Assembly: GCA_900541195.1 (NCBI GenBank)
Contig: UQIY01000003.1
Location: 1 to 64,000 of the forward strand
Direction of reading: 5' to 3'
Length of the DNA: 64,000 bases
Source of the DNA: an uncultured Collinsella sp.
GTDB lineage: Bacteria; Actinomycetota; Coriobacteriia; Coriobacteriales; Coriobacteriaceae
Part shown: piece by piece, positions 44,569 to 52,124 of the stretch
Layout: each line of letters begins with the position of its first letter
How positions within the stretch are numbered: position 1 is the first letter of the stretch
Position numbers and translations under genes: made by a program
The notes under the pieces: model-generated
The model's database searches: none
The model's input: the letters and a program-made list of their open reading frames with translations, nothing else
What the model was told of the DNA's origin: nothing

Positions 44569-45018
44569 ATGGCACAGGATATGCAGGACGCCGGAAACGT
44601 CTCCGCCGAGCTCGACGCCATGGTGTGCGACCTTATCGGGGCATTTTTAGACGATCTTGCCGCTGGTGAGAATCCGGGCGTTGTCGTTGCGATCGAGGAC
44701 GCCGCGTCCAACCGTTATCTGGCGGCACTCGACGAGGACGGCGAGGAGGCATGCCTCGAGGCTGCCACCAACTTTATCTCCGAGCACAAGATGGGTCTTA
44801 AGGACGAGGGCCTGGGCCGCATCGCCCGTTACGCCATCGGCTACACCGGATGTGTCGAGATCGATGGCGGCTACCATGACGCCCTGCTTGTGAGTTTCTT
44901 TGAGACGACGCTCGAGAGCGGTTTTTCGGCATACGTACTGTACGAGGGTATGGGCGCCGGCGATGGTTTTATGTGGAGCGACCCTGAACCTGCAGGTGAG
45001 GAAACCCCTCTAATCTAA
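44569..45018 (+). CDS. Small soluble acidic protein, function unknown
   Basis: 149 residues, ATG preceded by GGAAGG. Acidic, with ENPGVVVAIEDAASNRYLAALDEDGEEACLEAATNFI and a YAIGYTGCVEIDGGYHDALLVSFFETTLESGFSAYVLYEGMG region suggesting an alpha/beta fold. No signal peptide or membrane span. No family recognised. It lies 30 bases after the small membrane protein and before typA. Confidence 0.6.
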   Translation: MAQDMQDAGNVSAELDAMVCDLIGAFLDDLAAGENPGVVVAIEDAASNRYLAALDEDGEEACLEAATNFISEHKMGLKDEGLGRIARYAIGYTGCVEIDGGYHDALLVSFFETTLESGFSAYVLYEGMGAGDGFMWSDPEPAGEETPLI

Positions 45019-45135
45019 AATCGCTAAAATAAACGAGTTTTCGGTAAAAGGCTCAATATTCCCGCCGAGCGTTGTGTTGCTGGGTGGGTCGCATACGCGT
45101 GCCGGTTGTATATAGATAGAAGATAGGGGAACTAC

Positions 45136-46974
45136 ATGCGCGTAGACAATCTGAGGAACATCGCCATCATCGCTCACGTCGACCACGGCAAGACGACGAT
45201 GGTCGACAAGCTCCTGCGTGCCACGGACGCCTTCCGTGCCAACCAGCAGGTCGAGGACCGCGTCCTGGATTCTAACGACCAGGAGCGCGAGCGCGGCATT
45301 ACGATTCTCGCCAAGAACATCTCTATCGAGTACAAGGACGTTAAGATCAACGTCATCGACACCCCGGGCCACGCCGACTTTGGCGGCGAGGTCGAGCGCG
45401 TGCTGCGTATGGCCGACGGCGCCCTGCTGCTGGTCGACGCTTTTGAGGGCCCCATGCCCCAGACCCGCTTCGTGCTGCGTCATGCCATCGACACCGGCCT
45501 CAAGATCATGATCGTCATCAACAAGATCGACCGTCCGGGCGCCAACCCCGAGAAGGCCTACAACGACTGCCTGGACTTGATGGCTGACCTGGGCGCCACC
45601 GATGACCAGCTTGAGTTCGCCATGGAGCACGTGGTCTACGCCAGCGCCATGAACGGCTTTGCCCGCCTTGACCCCAACGACGGCAACATGGACATGTACC
45701 CGCTGCTCGACATGATCATCGACGACATGCCTGCGCCCGAGGTTGACGAGAACGCCCCGCTGGCCATGCAGTGCGTGACCATCGACCACTCCAACTTCGT
45801 CGGTCGCATCGGTATCGGTCGCGTGTACTCTGGCACCATCCACCAGGGCGACCAGATTCTGGTCGTCAAGAACGACGGCTCCAGCGCCACCGCTACCGTC
45901 AAGCAGCTCTTTACCTTCGACTACCTGGGCCGCACCGAGTGCCAGGAAGTCGGCGCCGGCGACATTGCCGCCGTTGTTGGCATCGACCGCACCGATATCG
46001 GCGATGTCTACACCGATCCCGAGAACCCCGTTGAGCTCGAGCCCATCGAGATCGACCCGCCGACCCTGTCCATCGTCTTTGAGGCTTCGACCTCCCCGCT
46101 CGTCGGCCGTGACGGCGACATCGTGGGCGCCCGTCAGCTCAAGGAGCGTCTGTTCAACGAGGCCGAGAACAACGTGACCATGAAGATCGAGGAGCTCGAG
46201 GACAAGAGCGGCGTCGAGGTCTCGGGCCGCGGCATTCTGCACCTGTCCGTTCTGATGGAGTCCATGCGCCGCGAGGGATTTGAGTTCCAGGTCGGCCGTC
46301 CCCGCGTTCTGTTTAAGAAGGACGAGAACGGCAACAAGATGGAGCCCGTCGAGCAGGCCGTCGTCGAGTGCCCGGACGAGTACTCGGGCAAGGTCGTTGA
46401 GGTCTTCGGCACCTCCGGCGGCATCATGACGAGTATGGATACCTCGGGCATCGTGACGCACCTTGAGTTTAAGATCCCGACCCGCGGCATCATGGGTCTT
46501 AAGAACCGCATCATGAACGTCACTCACGGCGAGGGCGTGTTCTACCACACCTTCCTGGAGTACGGCCCCTATGCCGGCGAGATCGGCAACCGCCAGAACG
46601 GCGCCATGATCTCCATGACCACCGAGAAGGCCGTTGCCTACGCTCTGGGTACGCTGCAGGAGCGCGGCCAGCTGTTCGTTGAGCCGGGCACTGAGTGCTA
46701 CGAGGGCATGATCGTGGGCGAGCGCAGCAAGGCCGGCGACATGGTCGTCAACATCGCCCGTACCAAGAACCTGGGCAACCAGCGCTCCTCGACCTCCGAT
46801 ATCTCCGTCCAGCTGGTGCCGCCCCGCACCTTCTCGCTGGAGGAGGCGCTGGAGTACATCGCCGACGATGAGCTGGTGGAGATCACTCCCAAGAACATCC
46901 GCCTGCGCAAGCGTCTGCTCAATGCCACCGACCGCAAGAAGGCCGCCGTCCGCGCCGGTCAGGTCAACAAATAA
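45136..46974 (+). CDS. typA: Ribosome-associated GTPase TypA/BipA
   Basis: 612 residues. A translational GTPase that binds the ribosome and affects 50S assembly and stress growth. G1 [10 protein letters not shown]2 RERGITI, G3 [14 protein letters not shown] and G4 NKIDRPGA are all intact. The C-terminal part unique to BipA ([43 protein letters not shown]) is present. GGGGAAC precedes the ATG. A single-gene unit with its own terminator. Confidence 0.96.
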   Translation: MRVDNLRNIAIIAHVDHGKTTMVDKLLRATDAFRANQQVEDRVLDSNDQERERGITILAKNISIEYKDVKINVIDTPGHADFGGEVERVLRMADGALLLVDAFEGPMPQTRFVLRHAIDTGLKIMIVINKIDRPGANPEKAYNDCLDLMADLGATDDQLEFAMEHVVYASAMNGFARLDPNDGNMDMYPLLDMIIDDMPAPEVDENAPLAMQCVTIDHSNFVGRIGIGRVYSGTIHQGDQILVVKNDGSSATATVKQLFTFDYLGRTECQEVGAGDIAAVVGIDRTDIGDVYTDPENPVELEPIEIDPPTLSIVFEASTSPLVGRDGDIVGARQLKERLFNEAENNVTMKIEELEDKSGVEVSGRGILHLSVLMESMRREGFEFQVGRPRVLFKKDENGNKMEPVEQAVVECPDEYSGKVVEVFGTSGGIMTSMDTSGIVTHLEFKIPTRGIMGLKNRIMNVTHGEGVFYHTFLEYGPYAGEIGNRQNGAMISMTTEKAVAYALGTLQERGQLFVEPGTECYEGMIVGERSKAGDMVVNIARTKNLGNQRSSTSDISVQLVPPRTFSLEEALEYIADDELVEITPKNIRLRKRLLNATDRKKAAVRAGQVNK

Positions 46975-47002
46975 GCGCTGAGCTTTATAACGACTAACAA
47001 GA

Positions 47003-47037
47003 AAGGGCGCCGACCATCGCGGTCGGTGCCCTTTTTT
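47003..47037 (+). terminator. Terminator of typA
   Basis: Stem AAGGGCGCCGACC/GGTCGGTGCCCTT (one wobble) followed by six T. Confidence 0.9.
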
Positions 47038-47065
47038 GTGTACAGGGATTGAGTTGGTCTGCACC

Positions 47066-47096
47066 CCCCACAAAGGTGCCTGTCCCCTTTGTGGGG
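47066..47096. repeat. Palindromic stem-loop between typA and the convergent gene
   Basis: CCCCACAAAGG/CCTTTGTGGGG, 11 bp, loop TGCCTGTCC. No T-run on either side, so not an ordinary terminator. The GGGGACAGGCACC core looks like a dispersed palindromic repeat, but only one copy is in this window. Confidence 0.6.
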
Positions 47097-47103
47097 TTGA
47101 CGG

Positions 47104-48249
47104 CTAGGCGGTGGGGAGTCCTGGCGTGTTGGAGGCTTGTTGCGGCTTGAGGCGGGCGTTGCGCCAGATGATCTGGATGACGTAGCCGAGCGTAAAGACG
47201 AAGGCTACGCCGCTGACAAAGCTGCCCATAAGGGGAAGTGCCGTGAGTGCGCCCGCGGCGATACCGCCCACGGCGGCCATGGCGTAGCGGTTCTGGTTGT
47301 GTCCGACCATGCGTGCGATCGCGGTGCCCGTAAATGCCGCCGAGACCAGAGCGATGCCGATCACGGCGCACATGAGAGCTCCGGCGAGCGACAGACCTGC
47401 AATCGAGATGGTGAGCAGCAGGACGGCGGGAACGGCGGCCACCGTGCCCAAAAGACCGCTCACCCACAGCGGGGTGGGGCGTTGACGAAGCATACCGGCG
47501 GCGCTGGCGGTCGCGCGCGGAAAGACGAGTTCAAGGATGATCGCGACGAAGCAGGTGGAAAGCGCTGCGGCGACGATGCCGCCGATGGTGTCGTTAATCG
47601 TAGAGGTGTTCTCGTTCTCGGTGCGGTCGATCTTGAGGGCTCCTACCTGAGCGCCCTCGGCCCGCTCGGGATCCTCGGAGATGTGGGCGTTCACCGTGCC
47701 GGTAACGCGGGCGTTTTTGCCCAGAATGAGTTTGTCGGCCCAGACCTCGACATCGCCATCGACGGTGCCGTCGATGGTTACCGTGCTGCCCGCGAGTGCT
47801 GCCGACTTGGCGGAGCCACGCAGGGCAACCGTCTCGCCCATCGCGTAAAAACAGCTGGCGGTGCTGCCGGTGTTAAGCACGACGTGCTGACCGGCTACCG
47901 TCACGCTGCCATCGATTGCGGTTTTGGAGATATCGATGGTGCGTGCCGCCAGGCGAACGGCGCCGCCTACGGTGCAGTCGCGAATCGATAGGCTGTCGCC
48001 CGCCGCGATAATATCGCGGCCGATGGAGGCATCATCCAGGTTAAGGCTTTGGCCAGCCCAGTACAGGTCGCCCTCGGCGCCAGACGGATTTGAGTCAGCT
48101 TCGGATGCGAGTACGTTGCCCGCGGTGTCTGTGCCGGCGAACGACGCCGTGGGAAGTACGGTCAGCGCAAGCGCAATCAGTACGAATAGGAGGGCGATGC
48201 GGCCCTGCGCTTTGTGGCGCTTGGTCGACGGTTCTAGGTTGCAAGGCAT
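47104..48249 (-). CDS. Membrane protein with bactofilin/polymer-forming-like beta-repeat domain
   Basis: 381 residues from the ATG at 48249 (AAGGATT upstream). An N-terminal signal (ALLFVLIALALTVLPTASFA) precedes about 160 residues of short beta repeats (SIGRDIIAAGDSLSIRD, VGGAVRLAARTIDIS, AIDGSVTVAGQHVVL, TVDGDVEVWADKLILG, RVTGTVNAHI) like bactofilin/polymer-forming cytoskeletal domains. Four membrane spans follow (about 240-370). The beta domain should face outward given the signal, unlike cytoplasmic bactofilins. Function unknown. Confidence 0.75.
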   Translation of the reverse strand: MPCNLEPSTKRHKAQGRIALLFVLIALALTVLPTASFAGTDTAGNVLASEADSNPSGAEGDLYWAGQSLNLDDASIGRDIIAAGDSLSIRDCTVGGAVRLAARTIDISKTAIDGSVTVAGQHVVLNTGSTASCFYAMGETVALRGSAKSAALAGSTVTIDGTVDGDVEVWADKLILGKNARVTGTVNAHISEDPERAEGAQVGALKIDRTENENTSTINDTIGGIVAAALSTCFVAIILELVFPRATASAAGMLRQRPTPLWVSGLLGTVAAVPAVLLLTISIAGLSLAGALMCAVIGIALVSAAFTGTAIARMVGHNQNRYAMAAVGGIAAGALTALPLMGSFVSGVAFVFTLGYVIQIIWRNARLKPQQASNTPGLPTA

Positions 48250-48355
48250 AGTGAATCCTTCGTTAGATACTCGGCATATATCTAACAGGGTACCCAACGT
48301 GCGAGCGCTCTAAAAGAACTACTCGGTTGCATTTCGAAGGGTCGTGCCGTGCTAT

Positions 48356-49045
48356 CTACTCTTTGCGATGTAAAAAGTGCGCGATGTCTTCTTCGGTGGG
48401 GCTTTTGATGTCAAAGCGCAGCGAGAGCCAGCGCAGACCCATGGTCACGATAACGCATACGACCAGCGCAGCGACATTGCTGACCAAGCCACTCATGACG
48501 AGGCTTACATAGCTTGCCGATCCGGCGATGGCCGCGATGGCATAAAAGTTGGTGCGTTGGAAAATGCCCGGAACCACGCCCATAAAGCCGTCGCGCAGCA
48601 TGCCGCCGCCCACCGCGGTAAAAAAGCCCATCATGATGCAAACGACGGGTGCAAATCCGTAGACCAGTGCCTTGTCTGCGCCGGTTGCCGCATAGATGCC
48701 GACCGAGATGATGTCGAGCAGGGGAATGAGTTTGTCGGGCTTATCGACGATTGCCGGGAAGATGTAAATGATGGCCGCCGTGGCGATGGAGAGCGGCAGC
48801 GCCATTGGCTGGTTGAGGATGTAGACGTTGCCGACCTGGAGTGTCATGTCGCGCAAAAGACCGCCGCCCAGACCGCAGACTACCGCGAGTGCGACCGCGC
48901 CCACCAGGTCGAGCTTGTGTTCGCGCGCAACCAGCACACCCGAGATCGATGCAGCGACAACGGCGAACATCTCGAGCCAAAATGGGATAGCGACCATGGC
49001 ATCCGAGGCATGTGAGGTAACGGTTATGGCGGCGACGACGGGCAA
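48356..49045 (-). CDS. Trimeric intracellular cation channel (TRIC/UPF0126) family membrane protein
   Basis: 229 residues if started at the TTG at 49045 (AAAGGA eight bases upstream). An ATG at 48997 is the alternative, while the long frame to 49162 has an unlikely N terminus. Two repeats of the family motif are seen: CGLGGGLLRDM and TAVGGGMLRDGF. Hydrophobic segments are spaced to give seven spans, with a short basic tail. Prokaryotic TRIC proteins are potassium-permeable channels in published work; specificity here is unknown. Confidence 0.85.
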   Translation of the reverse strand: MPVVAAITVTSHASDAMVAIPFWLEMFAVVAASISGVLVAREHKLDLVGAVALAVVCGLGGGLLRDMTLQVGNVYILNQPMALPLSIATAAIIYIFPAIVDKPDKLIPLLDIISVGIYAATGADKALVYGFAPVVCIMMGFFTAVGGGMLRDGFMGVVPGIFQRTNFYAIAAIAGSASYVSLVMSGLVSNVAALVVCVIVTMGLRWLSLRFDIKSPTEEDIAHFLHRKE

Positions 49046-49283
49046 GATGGGGTCCTTTGAGTTACGGGATTGGACAATGCCCGTACATAGTACATGTTCG
49101 GCGACGATCGCGACCCTATTGCTCGGCAAACGGTCGGGACTGGGTGCGGTCATAGGTTTCAAGTATGTACATCAGCCTCCAAAGATGTCGAAAAATATCG
49201 TTTTTGGGGGGGGTGATGTACATGTTTGGGGATCTGGGTTGATGCTGAACGCGATGGGGACGTGGCTGAATAGGAGGGATGTC

Positions 49284-49402
49284 TAAATTTTGAGCGGCGC
49301 TCAAAATTTATCCGGTCGGCTTACGCCGACCGCGCTGCACTAAAAACGCGCCACTGGTGCGTTTTCTTTATGCTTTGCGCCCTGGCGGGTTCGAACCCCT
49401 CC
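49284..49402. repeat. tRNA-proximal structured repeat, copy C
   Basis: Begins with a perfect 12-bp palindrome (TAAATTTTGAGC ggc GCTCAAAATTTA, 49284-49310), then GGTCGGCttacGCCGACC, then the hairpin AAAACGC...GCGTTTT (49343-49365), then ATGCTTTGCGCCCTGGC and GGGTTCGAACCC (49387-49398), ahead of the tRNA-Ser terminator. Same order as copies A and B. The rest of 49046-49475 has no gene; a G-run (nine or more G) is at about 49204-49213. Confidence 0.65.
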
Positions 49403-49435
49403 TTCTTCGCCGTATTTGCTTGTTAGGGACTCAAA

Positions 49436-49464
49436 ACAAAAAAGCTCCCATTCCTGGGAGCTTT
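49436..49464 (-). terminator. Terminator of tRNA-Ser(CGA)
   Basis: A 10-bp stem AAAGCTCCCA/TGGGAGCTTT. On the minus strand it is followed by T-run. Confidence 0.85.
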
Positions 49465-49475
49465 CTCAACCAAAA

Positions 49476-49566
49476 TGGCGGAGGAGGAGGGATTCGAACC
49501 CTCGTGACCTTATACAGGCCAAACGGTTTTCGAGACCGCCGCATTCAACCACTCTGCCACCCCTCC
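49476..49566 (-). tRNA. tRNA-Ser (anticodon CGA)
   Basis: Class II tRNA of 91 nt with CCA. Acceptor GGAGGGG/CTCCTCC (one wobble), anticodon loop CTCGAAA, long variable arm (GGCCTGTATAAGGTC region) and T-arm GGGTTCGAATCCC. Confidence 0.95.
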
Positions 49567-49574
49567 GCGTGGGG

Positions 49575-49605
49575 TAAAAACAAAGCAGGCACTAAGGCCT
49601 GCTTT
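49575..49605 (-). terminator. Terminator of tRNA-Ser(GGA)
   Basis: Stem AAAGCAGGC/GCCTGCTTT between the two tRNA-Ser genes, followed on the minus strand by a T-rich run. Confidence 0.8.
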
Positions 49606-49614
49606 GGAATTAAC

Positions 49615-49705
49615 TGGCGGAGAGTCAGGGATTTGAACCCTGGAGACGCTTTTGACGCCTACACGATTTCCAATCGTGCTCCTTCGGCCACTCGGACAAC
49701 TCTCC
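49615..49705 (-). tRNA. tRNA-Ser (anticodon GGA)
   Basis: Class II tRNA of 91 nt with CCA. Acceptor GGAGAGT/ACTCTCC, anticodon loop TTGGAAA, long variable arm (GGCGTCAAAAGCGTC) and T-arm GGGTTCAAATCCC. Confidence 0.95.
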
Positions 49706-49721
49706 GTTAAATGCGAAAGTC

Positions 49722-49750
49722 AGTATACACGAGGAATCGAAAAGTGCAAA
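49722..49750 (-). promoter_or_regulatory. Promoter of tRNA-Ser(GGA)
   Basis: Minus-strand TTGCAC (49745-49750) and TATACT (49722-49727), 17-base spacer. Confidence 0.7.
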
Positions 49751-50156
49751 CAGAAAACTTGGCATTTTTTAAAGCGCTCGCTCCGCATCCGTATCCGGCA
49801 TGTGCCAGATGAGTACTAAAAAAGCATCCTGACCAGCCAGATCCCGCTCGATGATCTGTTCAAAATAGGTATTCATGAATGACGTGGCAGCGAATTTAAA
49901 AATTTTGAGGCAATCGATCGAACCGGTGGTATGCATTTCGTGACCACAACCCTGCAATCGGCGACCTGCGGTTTGACTCAGGTTGTCCTCGCCGCAGCGT
50001 ATCTTGCTATCGAATTCGTCAAGCTCTTGGTCAGCATTTGGTTGGAATACGCATGAAGAGCCGTGTAAGCATGGACATATGTGGAGGTCATGAGGTTGTA
50101 GCTGCATATTCTTGCAGCCTGGGAGGTTGAAAGATATTATTACCAAGTCTTTTCCT

Positions 50157-50185
50157 GCTTCAGGCGCACCTTCACGACCTGAAGC
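50157..50185 (+). promoter_or_regulatory. Hairpin in the rpsF leader, possible autoregulatory site
   Basis: Stem GCTTCAGG/CCTGAAGC with a 13-base loop, 26 bases before the rpsF start. rpsF leaders in many bacteria bind the S6:S18 complex; I cannot confirm that this hairpin has that motif. Confidence 0.35.
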
Positions 50186-50211
50186 CACATTTGCCCAGAG
50201 GAGGTGACAAT

Positions 50212-50505
50212 ATGAAGGCTTATGAACTGCTGTTCTTTGTTGACCCGTCGCTCGACCCCGAGACTCGTCTCGCTGTTATGAAGCGTATCGATACCACGAT
50301 CGCTGAGGGCGCTGGCAAGGTCGACTCCGTTGACGAGTGGGGCAAGCGCAAGCTCGCCTACGAGATCAACGACCTCACCGATGGTGACTACACCCTCATC
50401 AACTTCCACGCAGATCCTACCCAGATCGCCGAGCTTGATCGCGTCCTGCGCATCACCGACGCTGTGGTCCGCCACATGATCGTCCGTCGCGACGACCAGG
50501 AGTAA
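50212..50505 (+). CDS. rpsF: 30S ribosomal protein S6
   Basis: 97 residues from the ATG at 50212 after AGGAGGTGACAAT. MKAYELLFFVDPSLDPE, RKLAYEINDLTDGDYTLINF and DAVVRHMIVRRDD are typical of S6. First gene of rpsF-ssb-rpsR-rplI, the usual order. Confidence 0.97.
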   Translation: MKAYELLFFVDPSLDPETRLAVMKRIDTTIAEGAGKVDSVDEWGKRKLAYEINDLTDGDYTLINFHADPTQIAELDRVLRITDAVVRHMIVRRDDQE

Positions 50506-50553
50506 GACTGTCGTTTTGGACTGGGCTTGTGCCCCAAGAGGAAGTAGTGAGTT

Positions 50554-51006
50554 ATGAGCATCAATCGAGTGAACATCACCGGTAACCTCACCCGCGATCC
50601 CGAGCTGCGCGCCACCGCCGGCGGAACCCAGGTTCTGTCCTTTGGCGTCGCCGTGAATGATCGTCGCCGCAATGCGCAGACTGGCGAGTGGGAGGACTAT
50701 CCCAACTTTGTCGACTGCACTATGTTCGGCACCCGCGCCGAGGCCGTGAGCCGTTTCCTGGCAAAGGGAAACAAGGTCGCGATCGAGGGCAAGCTGCGCT
50801 ACAGCTCTTGGGAGCGCGACGGCCAGCGCAGGAGCAAGCTTGAGGTCATCGTCGATGAGATCGAGTTTATGAGCTCCCGTGGTGGCCAGGGTGGCTACGA
50901 TCAGGGCGGTTACGCCCCCGCAGCTCCCGCGCCCGCAGCGCGTCCTGCCGCACCGATGGCTACGCCGCCCGCGGTCGACGTCTACGATGAGGACATCCCG
51001 TTCTAA
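50554..51006 (+). CDS. ssb: Single-stranded DNA-binding protein
   Basis: 150 residues. The OB fold is recognised from INRVNITGNLTRDPELRATAGG, VNFVDC-like NFVDCTMFG and GRLRYS-like GKLRYSSWERDGQRRSK. A Gly/Pro/Ala-rich linker leads to the acidic tip YDEDIPF that recruits partner proteins. Ribosome binding site AGGAAGT. In the S6-SSB-S18 order. Confidence 0.97.
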   Translation: MSINRVNITGNLTRDPELRATAGGTQVLSFGVAVNDRRRNAQTGEWEDYPNFVDCTMFGTRAEAVSRFLAKGNKVAIEGKLRYSSWERDGQRRSKLEVIVDEIEFMSSRGGQGGYDQGGYAPAAPAPAARPAAPMATPPAVDVYDEDIPF

Positions 51007-51078
51007 GGGTTGTTCACCTATTTTTGAGTGAGAGGCGGCTTCGGCTCGCCGAAGTTGCCAAATGAAAGGTATTTTGAC

Positions 51079-51345
51079 ATGGCTAATGATTATTCTGCAC
51101 GTCAGCCGCGTCGTAAGTACTGCCAGTTCTGCAAGGAGAACACTGAGTTCATCGACTATAAGGACACTCAGCTTCTCCGTAAGTACATGACCGACCGTGG
51201 CAAGATCAAGCCCCGTCGCGTCACTGGCGCTTGCACGCAGCATCAGCATGACATCGCCAACGCCATCAAGCGCGCCCGCGAGATGGCTCTCCTGCCGTAC
51301 ACCGTCCCCGTGGTTTCCTCTCGTGGCAACCGCGACCGCGGCTAA
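51079..51345 (+). CDS. rpsR: 30S ribosomal protein S18
   Basis: 88 residues from the ATG at 51079 (GAAAGG upstream). [32 protein letters not shown] keeps a CxxC pair, so this is a zinc-ribbon-like (C+) form. [28 protein letters not shown] is the conserved core. Confidence 0.97.
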   Translation: MANDYSARQPRRKYCQFCKENTEFIDYKDTQLLRKYMTDRGKIKPRRVTGACTQHQHDIANAIKRAREMALLPYTVPVVSSRGNRDRG

Positions 51346-51360
51346 GAAGGGAGACGCATC

Positions 51361-51900
51361 ATGAAGGTTATTCTTCTCGATGAGATCAAGGGCAAGGGCG
51401 GCGAGGGTGACGTCGTAGAGGTCGCTCAGGGTTACGCTGAGAACTTCCTGTTCCCCAAGAAGCTCGCTGTTGCCGCCACCAAGGGCAACCTCAAGCAGCT
51501 TGACGAGCGTCGCAACAACATCGCCAAGCGCGAGGCCGTCCGTCTGGCTACCGCCAACGAGACCAAGGCTGCCTTCGAGGGCAAGCAGGTCACCGTTGAC
51601 GTCAAGGTTGGCGACGAGGGCATCCTCTTTGGCTCCGTTACCGCCGCTATGATCGCTGACGCCATCAAGGATCAGCTCGGTATGGACATCGACCGCAAGC
51701 GCGTCGAGCTCGGTAAGCCCATCAAGGTTGCCGGTGCCCACACCGTCGCTATCTCGCTGTACCGCGAGATCAAGGCCGAGGTTGTCGTTCTCGTCGGCGT
51801 TACCGCCGAGGAGCTCGCTGCCGAGGCTGAGGTTGAGGAGACCGCTGAGGTCGCCGAGGCCGAGACCGCCGAGGTCGAGACCGAGGCTGCTGCCGAGTAG
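51361..51900 (+). CDS. rplI: 50S ribosomal protein L9
   Basis: 179 residues, longer than the usual roughly 150. MKVILLDEIKGKGGEGDVVEVAQGYAENFLFPKKLA is the canonical N-terminal domain. The C-terminal domain ends around residue 150 and a repetitive acidic tail follows (EETAEVAEAETAEVETEAAAE), of unknown use. Start ATG after GGGAGAC. Confidence 0.96.
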   Translation: MKVILLDEIKGKGGEGDVVEVAQGYAENFLFPKKLAVAATKGNLKQLDERRNNIAKREAVRLATANETKAAFEGKQVTVDVKVGDEGILFGSVTAAMIADAIKDQLGMDIDRKRVELGKPIKVAGAHTVAISLYREIKAEVVVLVGVTAEELAAEAEVEETAEVAEAETAEVETEAAAE

Positions 51901-51932
51901 CATTTGCTGCAACGCAACAATCTTGTTCTAAG

Positions 51933-51970
51933 AAGGGCGCTCTGGGAGACCAGGGCGCCCTTTTATTTTT
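51933..51970 (+). terminator. Terminator of the rpsF-ssb-rpsR-rplI operon
   Basis: AAGGGCGC-t-CTGG/CCAG-g-GCGCCCTT stem followed by a T-rich run. Confidence 0.85.
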
Positions 51971-52055
51971 TGCGCTGGGTGAGTGTCGTGGCAGTCATTG
52001 AGATGCGGTCCCGTGTATGGGACCGTTCATCCGTTTGGTTCGGTGATGATTGCCA

Positions 52056-52083
52056 AGCCGCGGCTCGATTTATAGCCGCGGCT
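52056..52083. promoter_or_regulatory. Paired AGCCGCGGCT palindromes upstream of dnaB
   Basis: Two identical 10-base palindromes at 52056-52065 and 52074-52083, spaced 18 bases centre to centre, next to a -10-like GATACT and 42 bases before the dnaB start. Could be a repressor operator or a hairpin. Confidence 0.45.
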
Positions 52084-52124
52084 GATACTATGGATGCTCG
52101 CAAGCGATATGAATGAGGACGCTC

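Larger units (their letters stand above)
49706..50211. other. 506-base gap upstream of rpsF
   Basis: Holds the tRNA-Ser(GGA) promoter, the rpsF leader hairpin at 50157-50185 and AGGAGGTG at about 50199-50206. A 139-codon minus-strand frame (49769-50188) has no family resemblance and no ribosome binding site, and runs through the rpsF leader, so I do not call it. Base composition is more AT-rich than the neighbouring genes. Confidence 0.5.

Noticed and set aside
45010..47073. Long minus-strand open frame of 687 codons opposite typA
   Set aside because: Antisense shadow of a clear GTPase gene in high-GC DNA; the product is low-complexity His/Asp/Val/Leu-rich with no family resemblance.
49357..49710. 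Plus-strand frame across both tRNA-Ser genes
   Set aside because: Translation of tRNA sequence.
49769..50188. 139-codon minus-strand frame upstream of rpsF
   Set aside because: No ribosome binding site, no recognisable domain, and it runs through the rpsF leader hairpin; cannot be supported, though not formally excluded.
50140..51912. Long minus-strand frame opposite rpsF-ssb-rpsR-rplI
   Set aside because: Antisense of four recognised genes; no own ribosome binding site or motif.
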